Positions 36,019 through 44,808 of a DNA stretch of 64,000 nucleotides are shown piece by piece (within the stretch, counting starts at the first letter, position 1; each line of letters opens with the position of its first letter). The DNA is from CAKSQF01 sp963628435. Its GTDB lineage: Bacteria > Bacillota > Clostridia > Oscillospirales > CAG-272. A program made the position numbers and the translations under genes. The notes beneath the pieces are model-generated. The model worked only from the letters and a program-made list of their open reading frames with translations, made no database searches and was not told the origin of the DNA. Where the stretch lies: contig CAVGEY010000007.1 of assembly GCA_963628435.1 (NCBI GenBank), forward strand, positions 18,483 through 82,482, read 5' to 3'.

Positions 36019-38223
36019 TCAGCCTTTTGCGAGAGCCGCTTCGGTCTGCGCCATAACGAGCTTGTAATAGATGCCCTTCTGTTGCAGAAGTTCGGCGTGC
36101 GTTCCGAATTCGGCAACATGACCGTGATCAAGCACCAGTATCTTGTCGGCACCGCGAAGAGTTGAAAGTCTGTGAGCGATGGCAAGAGTTGTTCTGTTTT
36201 CGGTAAGGTTGTTTATTGCATCCTGAATCAGCTTTTCGGTTTCGGTATCGAGTGCCGCGGTTGCCTCATCGAGAATAAGAATTGACGGATTGTGAATGAG
36301 CGCACGGGCGATGGCGATTCTCTGACGTTCTCCGCCCGACAGCGAATAGCCTTTCTCGCCGACCATAGTGTTGTATCCTTCGGGAAGATTCAGAATGAAA
36401 TCGTGAGCGTTTGCCATGCGTGCGGCGTTGATTACCTCTTCATTTGTGGCATCCGGCTTGCTGTATTTGATGTTGTCTCTTACCGTTCCGGAAAACAGAT
36501 GTGTTTCCTGAAGAACGACACCAATCTGCGAACGCAGCGAGTTCTGCGACAAATCGCGGATGTCTACACCGTCAAGAACGATTCTTCCGCTGTTGGGATC
36601 GTACAGACGCATAATGAGGTTGATGAGAGTCGTTTTTCCGCATCCCGAATGACCGACAATGCCGATCATTTCGCCCTGCTTAACTTCAAGATTTACATGT
36701 TCGAGAACGGGGTTGTAGCTGTCGTATCCGAATGTTACGTTTCTGACCGAAAGATTTCCGCGAACCTGAATATCGCGCGGACATTTCTGGTCTTCAACCT
36801 CGGGCTCTTCTTCAAGTACCTCGAGTATCTTGCTGAGCGATGTGAAAAACTGTGTTATGTTACGCGGAATCTGATTTATCTGCATCAGCGGCTCGTAAAG
36901 TATGCCTGCATAGCTGTTGAACTGGTTGAGTTCACCGACCGACATTGTCCCGTTGAAAAGGAGAATGTTGCCGTAAAGCAGAATAAGATAGTTTCCGAAA
37001 CGAAGTATGAATCCGACAATCGGGAAGAAAAAGTCAAACAGCTTGTCGGTTGCCTCGTTCTGTTTTGCGTATTTGTCAACGCTTGTTGAAAAATTCTCAA
37101 CCGCGCGCTTCTCGCTTCCGTAGTTCTTTACGACTCTTATTCCGTTCAGGGTGTCCTGAAGATAGATGTTCACTCTGTAACTGAGCAGCCACGATTTGTG
37201 CCATTTTCTGCCCATCGTATCCCAAAATTTTATAATTGCGATTATCGCAATCGGAAGCGGAATAAAGACAAACAGACACATCAGCGGGTTTATCGTAATA
37301 AGAATGAACAGTGCAACGACAAACGAGAAGATCTGTGAGAAATAGGTAGGCAGCAGATTCGTGATGAAGTTCTGAACGACGTTTACGTCGCCGTTGATAC
37401 GTCCCATCATGTCGCCCGTCGATTTTCTGCCGAGAGATGACATTGACAGCGAATTCAGCTTTTCAAAGAGCTGCTGACGCATGCGCAGCGTAAACCTGTT
37501 GCCCGAAATCGCCGAGATGCGTCCGTGAATAACGCTGATGGCACGCTGTACGATGTCGAGTGTTATCATCGCGATAACAACCGCGATGAATCCGCTTGTC
37601 GCTCCCGCAATTCCGTCTTCGGGAACGATGTATTTGTTTATGGCGTTTTTCTGAACCGCGGGAATGACAAATCGCAGCACAATCGAAACCGCCGATGCGA
37701 AAAGCGGGAAGAACAGCATCAGTCTCATGCCGGATGTCATATCCCAAAGTTTTTTGTATACATCCGATTTTTTTCTGCAGAAGGGACAGAACTTTGTTCC
37801 CTTGAGAAAACGCCTGCCGCAGGTCGGACAGAACAGTTCGGGTTCATTGCTTGTTATCGGTTCGGATGCGGCATCTTCTTTAAGGATTTCGCAGGCGCGT
37901 GCAAGCACCGAAAAACGCGCGAGATGCTTTCCCGAAACAAAACGGCAGATAAGAGTAGTGCATCCGTCCTTTTTAACATAGAAACCGCCGCTTCCGTAAA
38001 GCTTTTCGGTATGAAAGTCGGATAAATCGGAAATCAAAAGATTCTCGACAACCGCCATTCGGCGTGTTTTCAGCAGATGATGCGCCGTGACCGCGACAAA
38101 ACCGTCATCGATGAAATCATCGTTTTCTATGTCGTACGGGATGCAGTAGAGGATTTTTTCGCCATCTGCCGCCTTTTTTATATTTTCCCTAAGTGTTGTG
38201 GGCAGTGAGTATAACAGCTTCAT
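36019..38223 (-). CDS. ABC exporter B' of operon 2 (N-terminal domain, zinc ribbon)
   Basis: 734 aa from ATG 38223, which has GGAGG 8 nt upstream (the longer GTG start lies inside that ribosome site and is rejected). N-terminal domain ~1-120, Cys4 ribbon (CPTCG ... CPFC), six membrane helices, ATPase with Walker A GHSGCGKTT, LSGGERQR, ILILDEATA and AHRLST. Paralogue of exporter B at 32870, encoded in the mirror-image position. It is the last gene of its operon. Substrate unknown. Confidence 0.88.
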   Translation of the reverse strand: MKLLYSLPTTLRENIKKAADGEKILYCIPYDIENDDFIDDGFVAVTAHHLLKTRRMAVVENLLISDLSDFHTEKLYGSGGFYVKKDGCTTLICRFVSGKHLARFSVLARACEILKEDAASEPITSNEPELFCPTCGRRFLKGTKFCPFCRKKSDVYKKLWDMTSGMRLMLFFPLFASAVSIVLRFVIPAVQKNAINKYIVPEDGIAGATSGFIAVVIAMITLDIVQRAISVIHGRISAISGNRFTLRMRQQLFEKLNSLSMSSLGRKSTGDMMGRINGDVNVVQNFITNLLPTYFSQIFSFVVALFILITINPLMCLFVFIPLPIAIIAIIKFWDTMGRKWHKSWLLSYRVNIYLQDTLNGIRVVKNYGSEKRAVENFSTSVDKYAKQNEATDKLFDFFFPIVGFILRFGNYLILLYGNILLFNGTMSVGELNQFNSYAGILYEPLMQINQIPRNITQFFTSLSKILEVLEEEPEVEDQKCPRDIQVRGNLSVRNVTFGYDSYNPVLEHVNLEVKQGEMIGIVGHSGCGKTTLINLIMRLYDPNSGRIVLDGVDIRDLSQNSLRSQIGVVLQETHLFSGTVRDNIKYSKPDATNEEVINAARMANAHDFILNLPEGYNTMVGEKGYSLSGGERQRIAIARALIHNPSILILDEATAALDTETEKLIQDAINNLTENRTTLAIAHRLSTLRGADKILVLDHGHVAEFGTHAELLQQKGIYYKLVMAQTEAALAKG

Positions 38224-38241
38224 TACCGTCACCTCCCGAAA

Positions 38242-38835
38242 TCAGAGATAAATCTCTATGATCTTGTAACTTGACTTGTCGAGCTTTTTCGGATTCGGTA
38301 TGCAGAAGCAGTTGCCGTCGGTGTCGGTTATAAGTACACGGTTATCCTCAAGAGTACGAATATTGTTTGTCGGGTTGTTAAGCACAAAGGTTATTCTTCC
38401 CGCGCTTGTGAGAGCCTCGGTATAGTAATAACCGTATTTTTCCTTCATACTGTAAATGTGCTTGATTTCGGGAACGAAATAGCGTCTGTCAAGCTCTTCA
38501 CAGAGAAGAGCAACCGTATCCTTGTCAAAACTGTTGATGTTTTCAATCAGCCCGATTTCATCGCCTCTGCCTCTCGTACGGGTGTCGGGTTCGCGAATCG
38601 AAATATATTCATCGGGATCGGTAATCGGAAAAGATCTGACTATAACGACACGCTCGAAAAATTCTTCACCTTTTTCGGGAGTATTGAGCGTAAGCGAAAT
38701 AAGTCCGCCCTCGGATCTTGAAAAATGAGCGTTCTCCGGTGTAAGCGGTACCGATTTTCTGTGCTCGAACAGCGCCGCCGCATCTTTGTCATCGCCATCG
38801 GCGACGTCGGTTTTTTTAACATTTGCCTCAGCCAT
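38242..38835 (-). CDS. DUF1854 protein of operon 2
   Basis: 197 aa. DUF1854 core with RGDEIGLIENINSFD, ELDRRYFVPEIKHI and VLITDTDGNCFCIPNPKKLD; about 25 residues longer at the N-terminus than the operon 1 copy (acidic, Lys/Asp-rich). AAGGAAGGAA precedes the ATG. It lies between exporters A' and B' (32- and 18-nt gaps), reproducing the operon 1 gene order. Accessory role is inferred only. Confidence 0.85.
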   Translation of the reverse strand: MAEANVKKTDVADGDDKDAAALFEHRKSVPLTPENAHFSRSEGGLISLTLNTPEKGEEFFERVVIVRSFPITDPDEYISIREPDTRTRGRGDEIGLIENINSFDKDTVALLCEELDRRYFVPEIKHIYSMKEKYGYYYTEALTSAGRITFVLNNPTNNIRTLEDNRVLITDTDGNCFCIPNPKKLDKSSYKIIEIYL

Positions 38836-38867
38836 TCTTTAATTCCTTCCTTTCAGAGAAGATCGGA

Positions 38868-41159
38868 TCAGACGCCCGATTTAACCTTCCGGAGCTGTTC
38901 GCTCTGAAGTGTGTAAAGCCGATAGAAGACGCCTTTTTTCTCAAGAAGCTCGGCATGAGTTCCCATCTCGGCGAGTTCACCGTTTTCAATTGCCATAATG
39001 TAGTCGCAGTTTTTAAGTGTTGACAGCCTGTGCGCGATTGTAATCGATGTTCTGCCGACAATCAGTTTGTCAATGGCTTCCGAAATAAGTCGTTCGGTTT
39101 CGGTGTCCATTGCCGCGGTTGCCTCATCGAGTATAAGAAGCGACGGAGAGAGCAGAAGCGCGCGCGCAATGGAAATTCTCTGGCGTTCACCGCCCGACAG
39201 CGAACGGCTGCCGCTTCCGACCATCGTCTGATAGCCTTCGGGAAGACTGAGAATGAAATCGTGAGCGTTTGCCGCGCGTGCCGCGGCTATAACTTCGGCC
39301 ATTGAAGCATCCGGCTTCGCATATCTGATGTTGTCGGCGATTGTTCCTCTGAAAAGGAAAATTTCCTGAGAAACTATCGCAATGTTGCGGCGTAAATCTT
39401 CGATTTTTATTTTCTTGATGTCGGTGCCGTCGATGCTTACCGAGCCCGAAACGACATCGTACATTCTCATAATCAGGTTTGCGATTGTTGATTTGCCGCT
39501 TCCGGTGTGACCTACAATTCCGACATGGTCGCCTGCGTGAATCGTAAACGACAAATCTTTGAGAATCATTCTGTTCGGAGTGTAGTGAAAATGAACACGG
39601 TCGAATTTTATCTCTTTTGAGATTGTTTCAAGCGGAACCGCGTCGGGAGCGTCGACAATGTCGGGAATTGTGTCAAGCGTTTCGAACATACGTGTCGCCG
39701 AGTTTGCGGCATCGGTGAAAATGTTCGTGAAGGTCGAGAAGAAATAGAGCGGGTTGAATATCATTCCGATATATCCGAGATAGGTCGTAAACTCGCCGTA
39801 TGTCATGTTTCCGCCCATGACCTGAAGTCCGCCGAATCCCCATATTGCCTGGCTCGACATACCGATGAGAAGATTCGCTACCGGGAATATCGTCAGCGTA
39901 ATGAGGTTGGTATAAAGATTGACTTCGTACAGCTTCTTCGCGTATTTCGCAAATCTTTCGTTTTCGGCTTCCTCTTTGGCGAATGCTTTTACCACGCGCA
40001 CACCGTTCAGCGAATCGGCCATAACCGTGTTCATCGAGGAGCTCCTTCTCCATCCTATCGAATAGGAATGCCAGAGCTTCGGGAGCATGTGCCTGAAAAT
40101 CAGAATAATAATCGGAACGGGAACAAAGACTATCAAAGTCAGCTTCCAGTTTATCATGAAAAGGAAGATTGCGAGTCCGATAAAGTTCAGTACATTTATA
40201 ATCAGGTACGGAACACCGTCAATGAAAAAGCTTCTGATTCTCACAACATCGTTGTCAACCCGGCTGATAAGTCTTCCCGTCGGGTTCTGGTTGTAGTAAG
40301 AAAGCGATAACTTCTGAAGAGCGGTGAAAATATCCTTTTTCATCGTTGCCGTAACTCTGTTTGACATTTCGGCATTTGCTCTGCTTTGCACGATGCCGAT
40401 AATCAGAGAAACCACGGCAAGCCCGAAAATCAGAAATACAACTGCGTAAACATAGCGAATGTCATGCAGACTTCCGTCTTTGCTGATAACCTGATCATAG
40501 AGCAGTTTGCCGCTTATCATAGGTGAAAGAAGGGATATTCCGGATGTCGCAAGCAGACAGAACAGGACTTTGGTGAGCTGCCACTTGAACTTTCCGAAAT
40601 ATTTCAGAATACGCAGAATCGTGTGCTTCCCGTCAGTGCAGTATTCGCAGATTTTGCGCCTTTGATCTTTGAAAGGCCTGCCGCATTTCGGACAGCGGGC
40701 GTTGAACTGCTCAAAAAGCGGATCGTCATCGTGAAGTTCTTCGCCCTTGAAGGTGCGTTCCCAGATCTGCAGGAAAGCGACCATATATTTTTTGCAGGCA
40801 TTCGTACAGCCGCAGATACAAATGGTCGGGGCTTTCGCGGCAACCGCTTCCGATTCTTCTTTTGTAAGATCATGCGCGAACGGCTCGGCGGTAAGATGAA
40901 CGAGAAGTCTGCAAGATGTCGAATAGTTGTCCATATAAGGCTCGGAAAGCCTGTCAAGATCCCATTTCTCAAAGGAATCGTCATATTCGCAGTATCTGTA
41001 AAGGCTATTATTTCCGGTACTCAGAAAAAGCCAGCATTTGCCGAAACTGCCGTCAAGCCGCAGGTCGACATAAAGCGCGGCGGTAATCGAATCCACGGGA
41101 ATGTTTTCTTTTGCAAGACGCGCAAGCGCCTGCTCGTCGGGTGTGCATAAAGGCAGCAT
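38868..41159 (-). CDS. ABC exporter A' of operon 2 (N-terminal domain, two Cys motifs)
   Basis: 763 aa, first gene of operon 2. The N-terminal domain (~1-165) includes a second cysteine-rich patch (TICICGCTNACKKY) before the ordinary Cys4 ribbon (CPKCG ... CEYC) at ~178-200. Six membrane helices and an ATPase follow (Walker A GHTGSGKST, LSGGERQR, LLILDEATA, AHRLST). AGAGGTG lies 7 nt before ATG. Paralogue of exporter A at 30067. It is read from the palindromic promoter shared with the AraC-family gene. Confidence 0.88.
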   Translation of the reverse strand: MLPLCTPDEQALARLAKENIPVDSITAALYVDLRLDGSFGKCWLFLSTGNNSLYRYCEYDDSFEKWDLDRLSEPYMDNYSTSCRLLVHLTAEPFAHDLTKEESEAVAAKAPTICICGCTNACKKYMVAFLQIWERTFKGEELHDDDPLFEQFNARCPKCGRPFKDQRRKICEYCTDGKHTILRILKYFGKFKWQLTKVLFCLLATSGISLLSPMISGKLLYDQVISKDGSLHDIRYVYAVVFLIFGLAVVSLIIGIVQSRANAEMSNRVTATMKKDIFTALQKLSLSYYNQNPTGRLISRVDNDVVRIRSFFIDGVPYLIINVLNFIGLAIFLFMINWKLTLIVFVPVPIIILIFRHMLPKLWHSYSIGWRRSSSMNTVMADSLNGVRVVKAFAKEEAENERFAKYAKKLYEVNLYTNLITLTIFPVANLLIGMSSQAIWGFGGLQVMGGNMTYGEFTTYLGYIGMIFNPLYFFSTFTNIFTDAANSATRMFETLDTIPDIVDAPDAVPLETISKEIKFDRVHFHYTPNRMILKDLSFTIHAGDHVGIVGHTGSGKSTIANLIMRMYDVVSGSVSIDGTDIKKIKIEDLRRNIAIVSQEIFLFRGTIADNIRYAKPDASMAEVIAAARAANAHDFILSLPEGYQTMVGSGSRSLSGGERQRISIARALLLSPSLLILDEATAAMDTETERLISEAIDKLIVGRTSITIAHRLSTLKNCDYIMAIENGELAEMGTHAELLEKKGVFYRLYTLQSEQLRKVKSGV

Positions 41160-41206
41160 ATAAGTTCACCTCTGTCATTTTGAAGAAGAAGTTATCCCAA
41201 AAAGTT

Positions 41207-41242
41207 ATTGACATTTTAACCGCATTATGATAGAATGTCAAT
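41207..41242. promoter_or_regulatory. Overlapping divergent promoter in a perfect 9-bp inverted repeat
   Basis: ATTGACATT (41207-41215) and AATGTCAAT (41234-41242) are exact inverted repeats. Plus strand: -35 TTGACA 41208-41213, -10 TAGAAT 41231-41236 toward the AraC gene. Minus strand: -35 TTGACA 41241-41236, -10 TAAAAT 41218-41213 toward ABC operon 2. Both have 17-bp spacers, and each -35 overlaps the other's -10 by at least one base, so the two polymerases cannot bind together. An outer imperfect repeat (AAGTTATT 41202-41209 / AATAACTT 41246-41253) extends the symmetry. Confidence 0.85.
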
Positions 41243-41315
41243 GCAAATAACTTACCTAACACTGAAAAAAAATGTTCTGTTTTTTTTCAACAAACGAGGC
41301 GTAATTTTTAATTAA

Positions 41316-41376
41316 CTTGTCAAATCGGATTTCGGCGTTTCGAACGTGAAAACGCGATGACGGTTTACTTGACAAG
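41316..41376. promoter_or_regulatory. Spaced inverted repeat in the AraC leader
   Basis: CTTGTCAA (41316-41323) and TTGACAAG (41369-41376) form an exact 8-bp inverted repeat with a 45-bp gap, between the divergent promoter and the AraC gene start. Possible operator half-sites. Confidence 0.4.
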
Positions 41377-41420
41377 AAAAAAACGGGTTTTGAATCCGTC
41401 GGAAGGGCAAGGGCATAAAT

Positions 41421-42290
41421 ATGGAGCTTCAGAACGATTTTCCGACAAATCCGGAAGAACAGTTTACGGTACGGACACTGGTAAATCCGAGCGCGGATAT
41501 TCATTTTCATCCCGAAATAGAACTGCTGCTTGTGAAAAGCGGAACAATCGAGGTTACGGTCGGCGATATGAGTGCCTCTCTCTCGACAGGCGATATTGCC
41601 GCAGTCGGCAGATTTGAGCCGCATATGGTCGGTACGCCGAGACAGGCTGTTGTAAAAGATGTTTCGATTCCCGTAAGAAAAATACCCGATTTTGTTTCGG
41701 CATTCAGAAATAAAACGTTCAGTCGTCCTTTTTTAATAAAAGGAAAAACGAATATAGGACGGCTCATCGACAGACTCGAAAATGTATCCGAATCCGGCAA
41801 TCAGCTTCTGATAAAAGGCTATGCGTATCTTATTCTCGGCAGGGCGATAGAATTTCTCGGTCTTACCGAAAGGGAATTCAGAAGAGGGGGATCGTCGGCC
41901 GTAGTGCGTGAAATGCTTGCCTGTATGGACGAGCATTTCACCGAAGATTTGTCGGTAGAGCAGATAGCCGCCGATCTCGGCTACAATAAAGACTATCTGT
42001 CGAGAGTTTTCAATGAAGCGATAGGAATGGGATTTTGCCGATATCTGAACAATATGAGAGTCCGTTATGCGATACATCTGATTTCGACAACCGATATTTC
42101 GGCGGAGCGCATTGCCGAAATGTCCGGATTCGGAAGCACCCATACTTTTTACGACTGTTTCGGAGATGCCTGCGGATGTACCCCCGGCGAATACAGAAAA
42201 AAGCTGAAAAAGAGTACAAATAAATCGGAAAATGTCAATAAATTTCAAATAAATGCCGACTCGGCCCGACAAATACAAAAAAAGTCTTGA
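41421..42290 (+). CDS. AraC-family regulator (cupin + double HTH)
   Basis: 289 aa. N-terminal cupin sensor (~15-100: HFHPEIELLLVKSG, GDIAAVGRFEPHMV) and C-terminal AraC DNA-binding domain (~165-270) with two helix-turn-helix units: LSVEQIAADLGYNKDYLSRVF and the second ending FYDCFGDACGCTPGEYRKK. Probably senses a small molecule. It is divergent from ABC operon 2 with a shared palindromic promoter, so control of that operon and of itself is likely (inference). Start at ATG 41421 with GGAAGGGCAAGGG upstream; last codons overlap the -35 of the next gene's promoter. Confidence 0.9.
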   Translation: MELQNDFPTNPEEQFTVRTLVNPSADIHFHPEIELLLVKSGTIEVTVGDMSASLSTGDIAAVGRFEPHMVGTPRQAVVKDVSIPVRKIPDFVSAFRNKTFSRPFLIKGKTNIGRLIDRLENVSESGNQLLIKGYAYLILGRAIEFLGLTEREFRRGGSSAVVREMLACMDEHFTEDLSVEQIAADLGYNKDYLSRVFNEAIGMGFCRYLNNMRVRYAIHLISTTDISAERIAEMSGFGSTHTFYDCFGDACGCTPGEYRKKLKKSTNKSENVNKFQINADSARQIQKKS

Positions 42291-42315
42291 CTGACGGTTT
42301 TTTTTGTGATATACT
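42287..42315 (+). promoter_or_regulatory. SleB-like gene promoter
   Basis: -35 TTGACT (42287-42292, overlapping the AraC stop codon), 17-bp spacer, -10 TATACT (42310-42315); ~135-nt leader with nothing else recognised. Confidence 0.85.
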
Positions 42316-42450
42316 CAGCTGTAATATTACCGAAAAATGACTGTCGGTGAGTTTTGCGGCACGGATTTTTAATGTCGGCCTTGCGCAATCTTTCCGAAAA
42401 ACAACGAAAGGAATCTTTCGCAATCGTAAAAGCGAAAGCGCAGATTTACA

Positions 42451-43605
42451 ATGATTTTCAAAATCAGGGCAGCGTATGCCGTTCTTCTTTGCGGTGCGGT
42501 TACCTTCTGTACCGTGGGAAATCTGGTTTATGAGGCCAAGGACGGCTCAAAGCCCGTTCCGTATCCCGCTAAAACTTCGAATATTGCCGATTTTGTTTCG
42601 GATACGCAGGCAGATACCGATCTGCCGTCTGCGAACGATCATCCGGTAACGATTTCAGCTCTCTTTACATCCGAACAGGATGAAGTCGGAGAATGGACGG
42701 GAAACAGATATCAGAGTGACAGAATAATAATCTACGATTCTCCGTCGACTTTTGAAGCGCAGAATACCTCCGATGCGGTTACAGTCGATACCGCGGTCAC
42801 CGGGAATGTACTGCCTGTTACAGACGCGATTACGGCAGTCGTTACATCGGCTCAAACGGCTTCTCCGGTTACCGAAACGAAAAAGCCGGCGACAACCACG
42901 ACCGCGCAGACTAAAAAGGTGACAACAACAACACAGAAAACCACAACCGCAAAAAAACAGACCGAGCCCGTAACAACGACAAAAGCGGCAACCACGACGG
43001 TAAAGACGACGGCAGCTGCTCCCGTAACCGAACCGGTCACAACCACTGAGACGGCAGTTGTAACCACATTGCCGCAGACGTCCGAATCACAGACTCCGGT
43101 AACCGAGGCCGTGACAACGGCCGAAGTTTTCCCGTATGATCCCGATATCGTGTCTCCCTCCGAAATACAGAGTCAGGGCGGACTTCTCGATATAGACGAT
43201 CCATACGAAACATATAACGGCGGGAAGGTGACCGTAACCGGCGAAGACCGTGAACTTCTCGAATGTCTTGTTTACGGAGAGGCAGGCAATCAGGGATTTG
43301 TCGGAATCTGCCTTGTCGCTCAGTGCATGAGAGACGCGATGCTATATGAAGGATTCGATTCGATAGCCGAACTCCGTGCCGGATTCAAGTATGCGGGAAG
43401 CATTACAAGAGGAACATCCGAAGAGGTAAAGCGCGCTGTTAAATTTATTTTCGATGAAGGCGGCTATGCCGTAAAACATCCGATACTTTATTTCTATGCA
43501 CCCGCGAACGGAATACCGAACACCAAGGGCTTCCATGAATCGCAGGAATTCGTCGTGCAGTATAAAAAATCAAGATTTTTCTGGAAAAAAGGCGGAACGA
43601 TTTAG
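42451..43605 (+). CDS. SleB-like cell-wall hydrolase, Thr-rich linker
   Basis: 384 aa. N-terminal membrane/signal helix (AYAVLLCGAVTFCTVGNLVY), then ~200 residues of Thr/Val/Lys/Pro-rich linker, then a C-terminal Hydrolase_2 (SleB-type) domain with LLECLVYGEAGNQGFVG, where Glu is the expected catalytic acid, and HPILYFYAPANGIPN. SleB homologues are germination or wall hydrolases acting on muramic peptidoglycan. The ATG at 42451 has no obvious ribosome site close by, so the start is slightly uncertain. Confidence 0.85.
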   Translation: MIFKIRAAYAVLLCGAVTFCTVGNLVYEAKDGSKPVPYPAKTSNIADFVSDTQADTDLPSANDHPVTISALFTSEQDEVGEWTGNRYQSDRIIIYDSPSTFEAQNTSDAVTVDTAVTGNVLPVTDAITAVVTSAQTASPVTETKKPATTTTAQTKKVTTTTQKTTTAKKQTEPVTTTKAATTTVKTTAAAPVTEPVTTTETAVVTTLPQTSESQTPVTEAVTTAEVFPYDPDIVSPSEIQSQGGLLDIDDPYETYNGGKVTVTGEDRELLECLVYGEAGNQGFVGICLVAQCMRDAMLYEGFDSIAELRAGFKYAGSITRGTSEEVKRAVKFIFDEGGYAVKHPILYFYAPANGIPNTKGFHESQEFVVQYKKSRFFWKKGGTI

Positions 43606-43629
43606 ATTCCGATAAAACAGTCAAAAGCA

Positions 43630-43668
43630 GCGGTGCTGCCGATGAGGCGGCACCGCAGCATTTTATAT
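43630..43668 (+). terminator. terminator after the SleB-like gene
   Basis: 11-bp stem GCGGTGCTGCC / GGCGGCACCGC with one wobble (43630-43656), then a T-rich tract. It stands before asnA, for which I see no clear separate promoter, so some read-through is possible. Confidence 0.85.
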
Positions 43669-43716
43669 ATTTTATTATTTTATTTTTTAATGAAGAAAGA
43701 AAGGAAGGGCAGAAAA

Positions 43717-44724
43717 ATGAAAAAGCTCTACATCCCCGAAAACTACGAAAGCAAGATTTCACCGCGCGATACCCAAAAAGCCATTAAACTCATTAAAGAC
43801 ACCTTTCAGCTTGAACTCGGCAAAGCGCTGAATCTTGACCGCGTAACCGCTCCGATAATCGTTACGAAGGAAAGCGGTATAAACGATGACCTTAACGGCG
43901 TTGAGCGCAAAGTGCATTTCACCATGAAGGAAATCGACGGCGTCGGCGAAGTGGTTCAGTCACTCGCAAAATGGAAGAGGATGACGCTTAATAATTTCGG
44001 ATACCGACCCGGAGAAGGCATCTATACCGATATGAACGCGATCAGACGTGATGACGATGTCGACAATACCCACTCGATTTTTGTTGACCAGTGGGACTGG
44101 GAAAAAGTCATCACACGTGAGCAGAGAAGCCTTGACTATCTCGCATCCGTCGCACATGAAGTTGTAAAGACTCTCGCCTATACGAAAAGACTTATAAACG
44201 CGCGCTATCCCTGCCTGACCGATACGATATGCGAGGACGTTTTCTGCATTACAACTCAGGAGCTTGAGGATATGTACCCGAATAAGACTCCGAAGGAACG
44301 CGAGAATGCAATCTGTAAAAAATATAAGACCGTACTGCTGACACAGATAGGCGGTGTTCTTAACAGCGGAAAGAAGCACGACGGACGCGCACCCGATTAT
44401 GACGACTGGTCGCTCAACGGCGATATTCTCGTGTGGAACAGCACACTTGCTTCCGCATTTGAAATTTCGTCGATGGGAATCAGAGTTGACGCAAAATCGC
44501 TCAAAGCACAGCTTGAGATTGCCGATGCCGGCGACCGTGAACGATTCCCGTATCATAAAGCCATACTTGAGGACAGATATCCTCTTACCGTGGGCGGCGG
44601 AATCGGACAGTCGAGAATCTGTATGCTCATTCTCGAAAAGGCTCATATCGGTGAGGTTCAGTTCTCTATATGGCCCGAAAGCATGAGAAAAGAAGCCGCC
44701 GATGCCGGGATACCGATACTTTAA
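43717..44724 (+). CDS. asnA: Aspartate--ammonia ligase
   Basis: 335 aa, ATP-dependent synthesis of asparagine from aspartate and ammonia (class II tRNA-synthetase-like fold). Family sequence throughout: FVDQWDWEKVI, the DDWSLNGDILVWN stretch, and motif 3-like GGGIGQSRICMLIL. I chose ATG 43717 (MKKLYIPENY) with AAGGAAGG upstream; the frame extends 28 codons further but into a T-rich terminator region. Confidence 0.95.
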   Translation: MKKLYIPENYESKISPRDTQKAIKLIKDTFQLELGKALNLDRVTAPIIVTKESGINDDLNGVERKVHFTMKEIDGVGEVVQSLAKWKRMTLNNFGYRPGEGIYTDMNAIRRDDDVDNTHSIFVDQWDWEKVITREQRSLDYLASVAHEVVKTLAYTKRLINARYPCLTDTICEDVFCITTQELEDMYPNKTPKERENAICKKYKTVLLTQIGGVLNSGKKHDGRAPDYDDWSLNGDILVWNSTLASAFEISSMGIRVDAKSLKAQLEIADAGDRERFPYHKAILEDRYPLTVGGGIGQSRICMLILEKAHIGEVQFSIWPESMRKEAADAGIPIL

Positions 44725-44749
44725 TCGAATATAAAACGGATATAAAATC

Positions 44750-44785
44750 ACAACCACCCGCATGGCGGGTGGTTGTTCGTTTTAC
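44750..44785. terminator. terminator between asnA and aroK
   Basis: 12-bp perfect stem ACAACCACCCGC / GCGGGTGGTTGT with 3-nt loop (44750-44776); T-tract modest (TCGTTTTA) for the plus strand. Lies between convergent genes. Confidence 0.75.
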
Positions 44786-44808
44786 GGCATAGTGATAATC
44801 TCATATTT

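Noticed and set aside
30067..41159. Calling the ABC/DUF1854 block a cyanophycin transporter
   Set aside because: No cyanophycin synthetase or cyanophycinase is present; the association is only recalled from other phyla.
42852..43067. Antisense Val-rich frame in the SleB-like gene
   Set aside because: Arises from ACA/ACC Thr codons in the low-complexity linker read backward.
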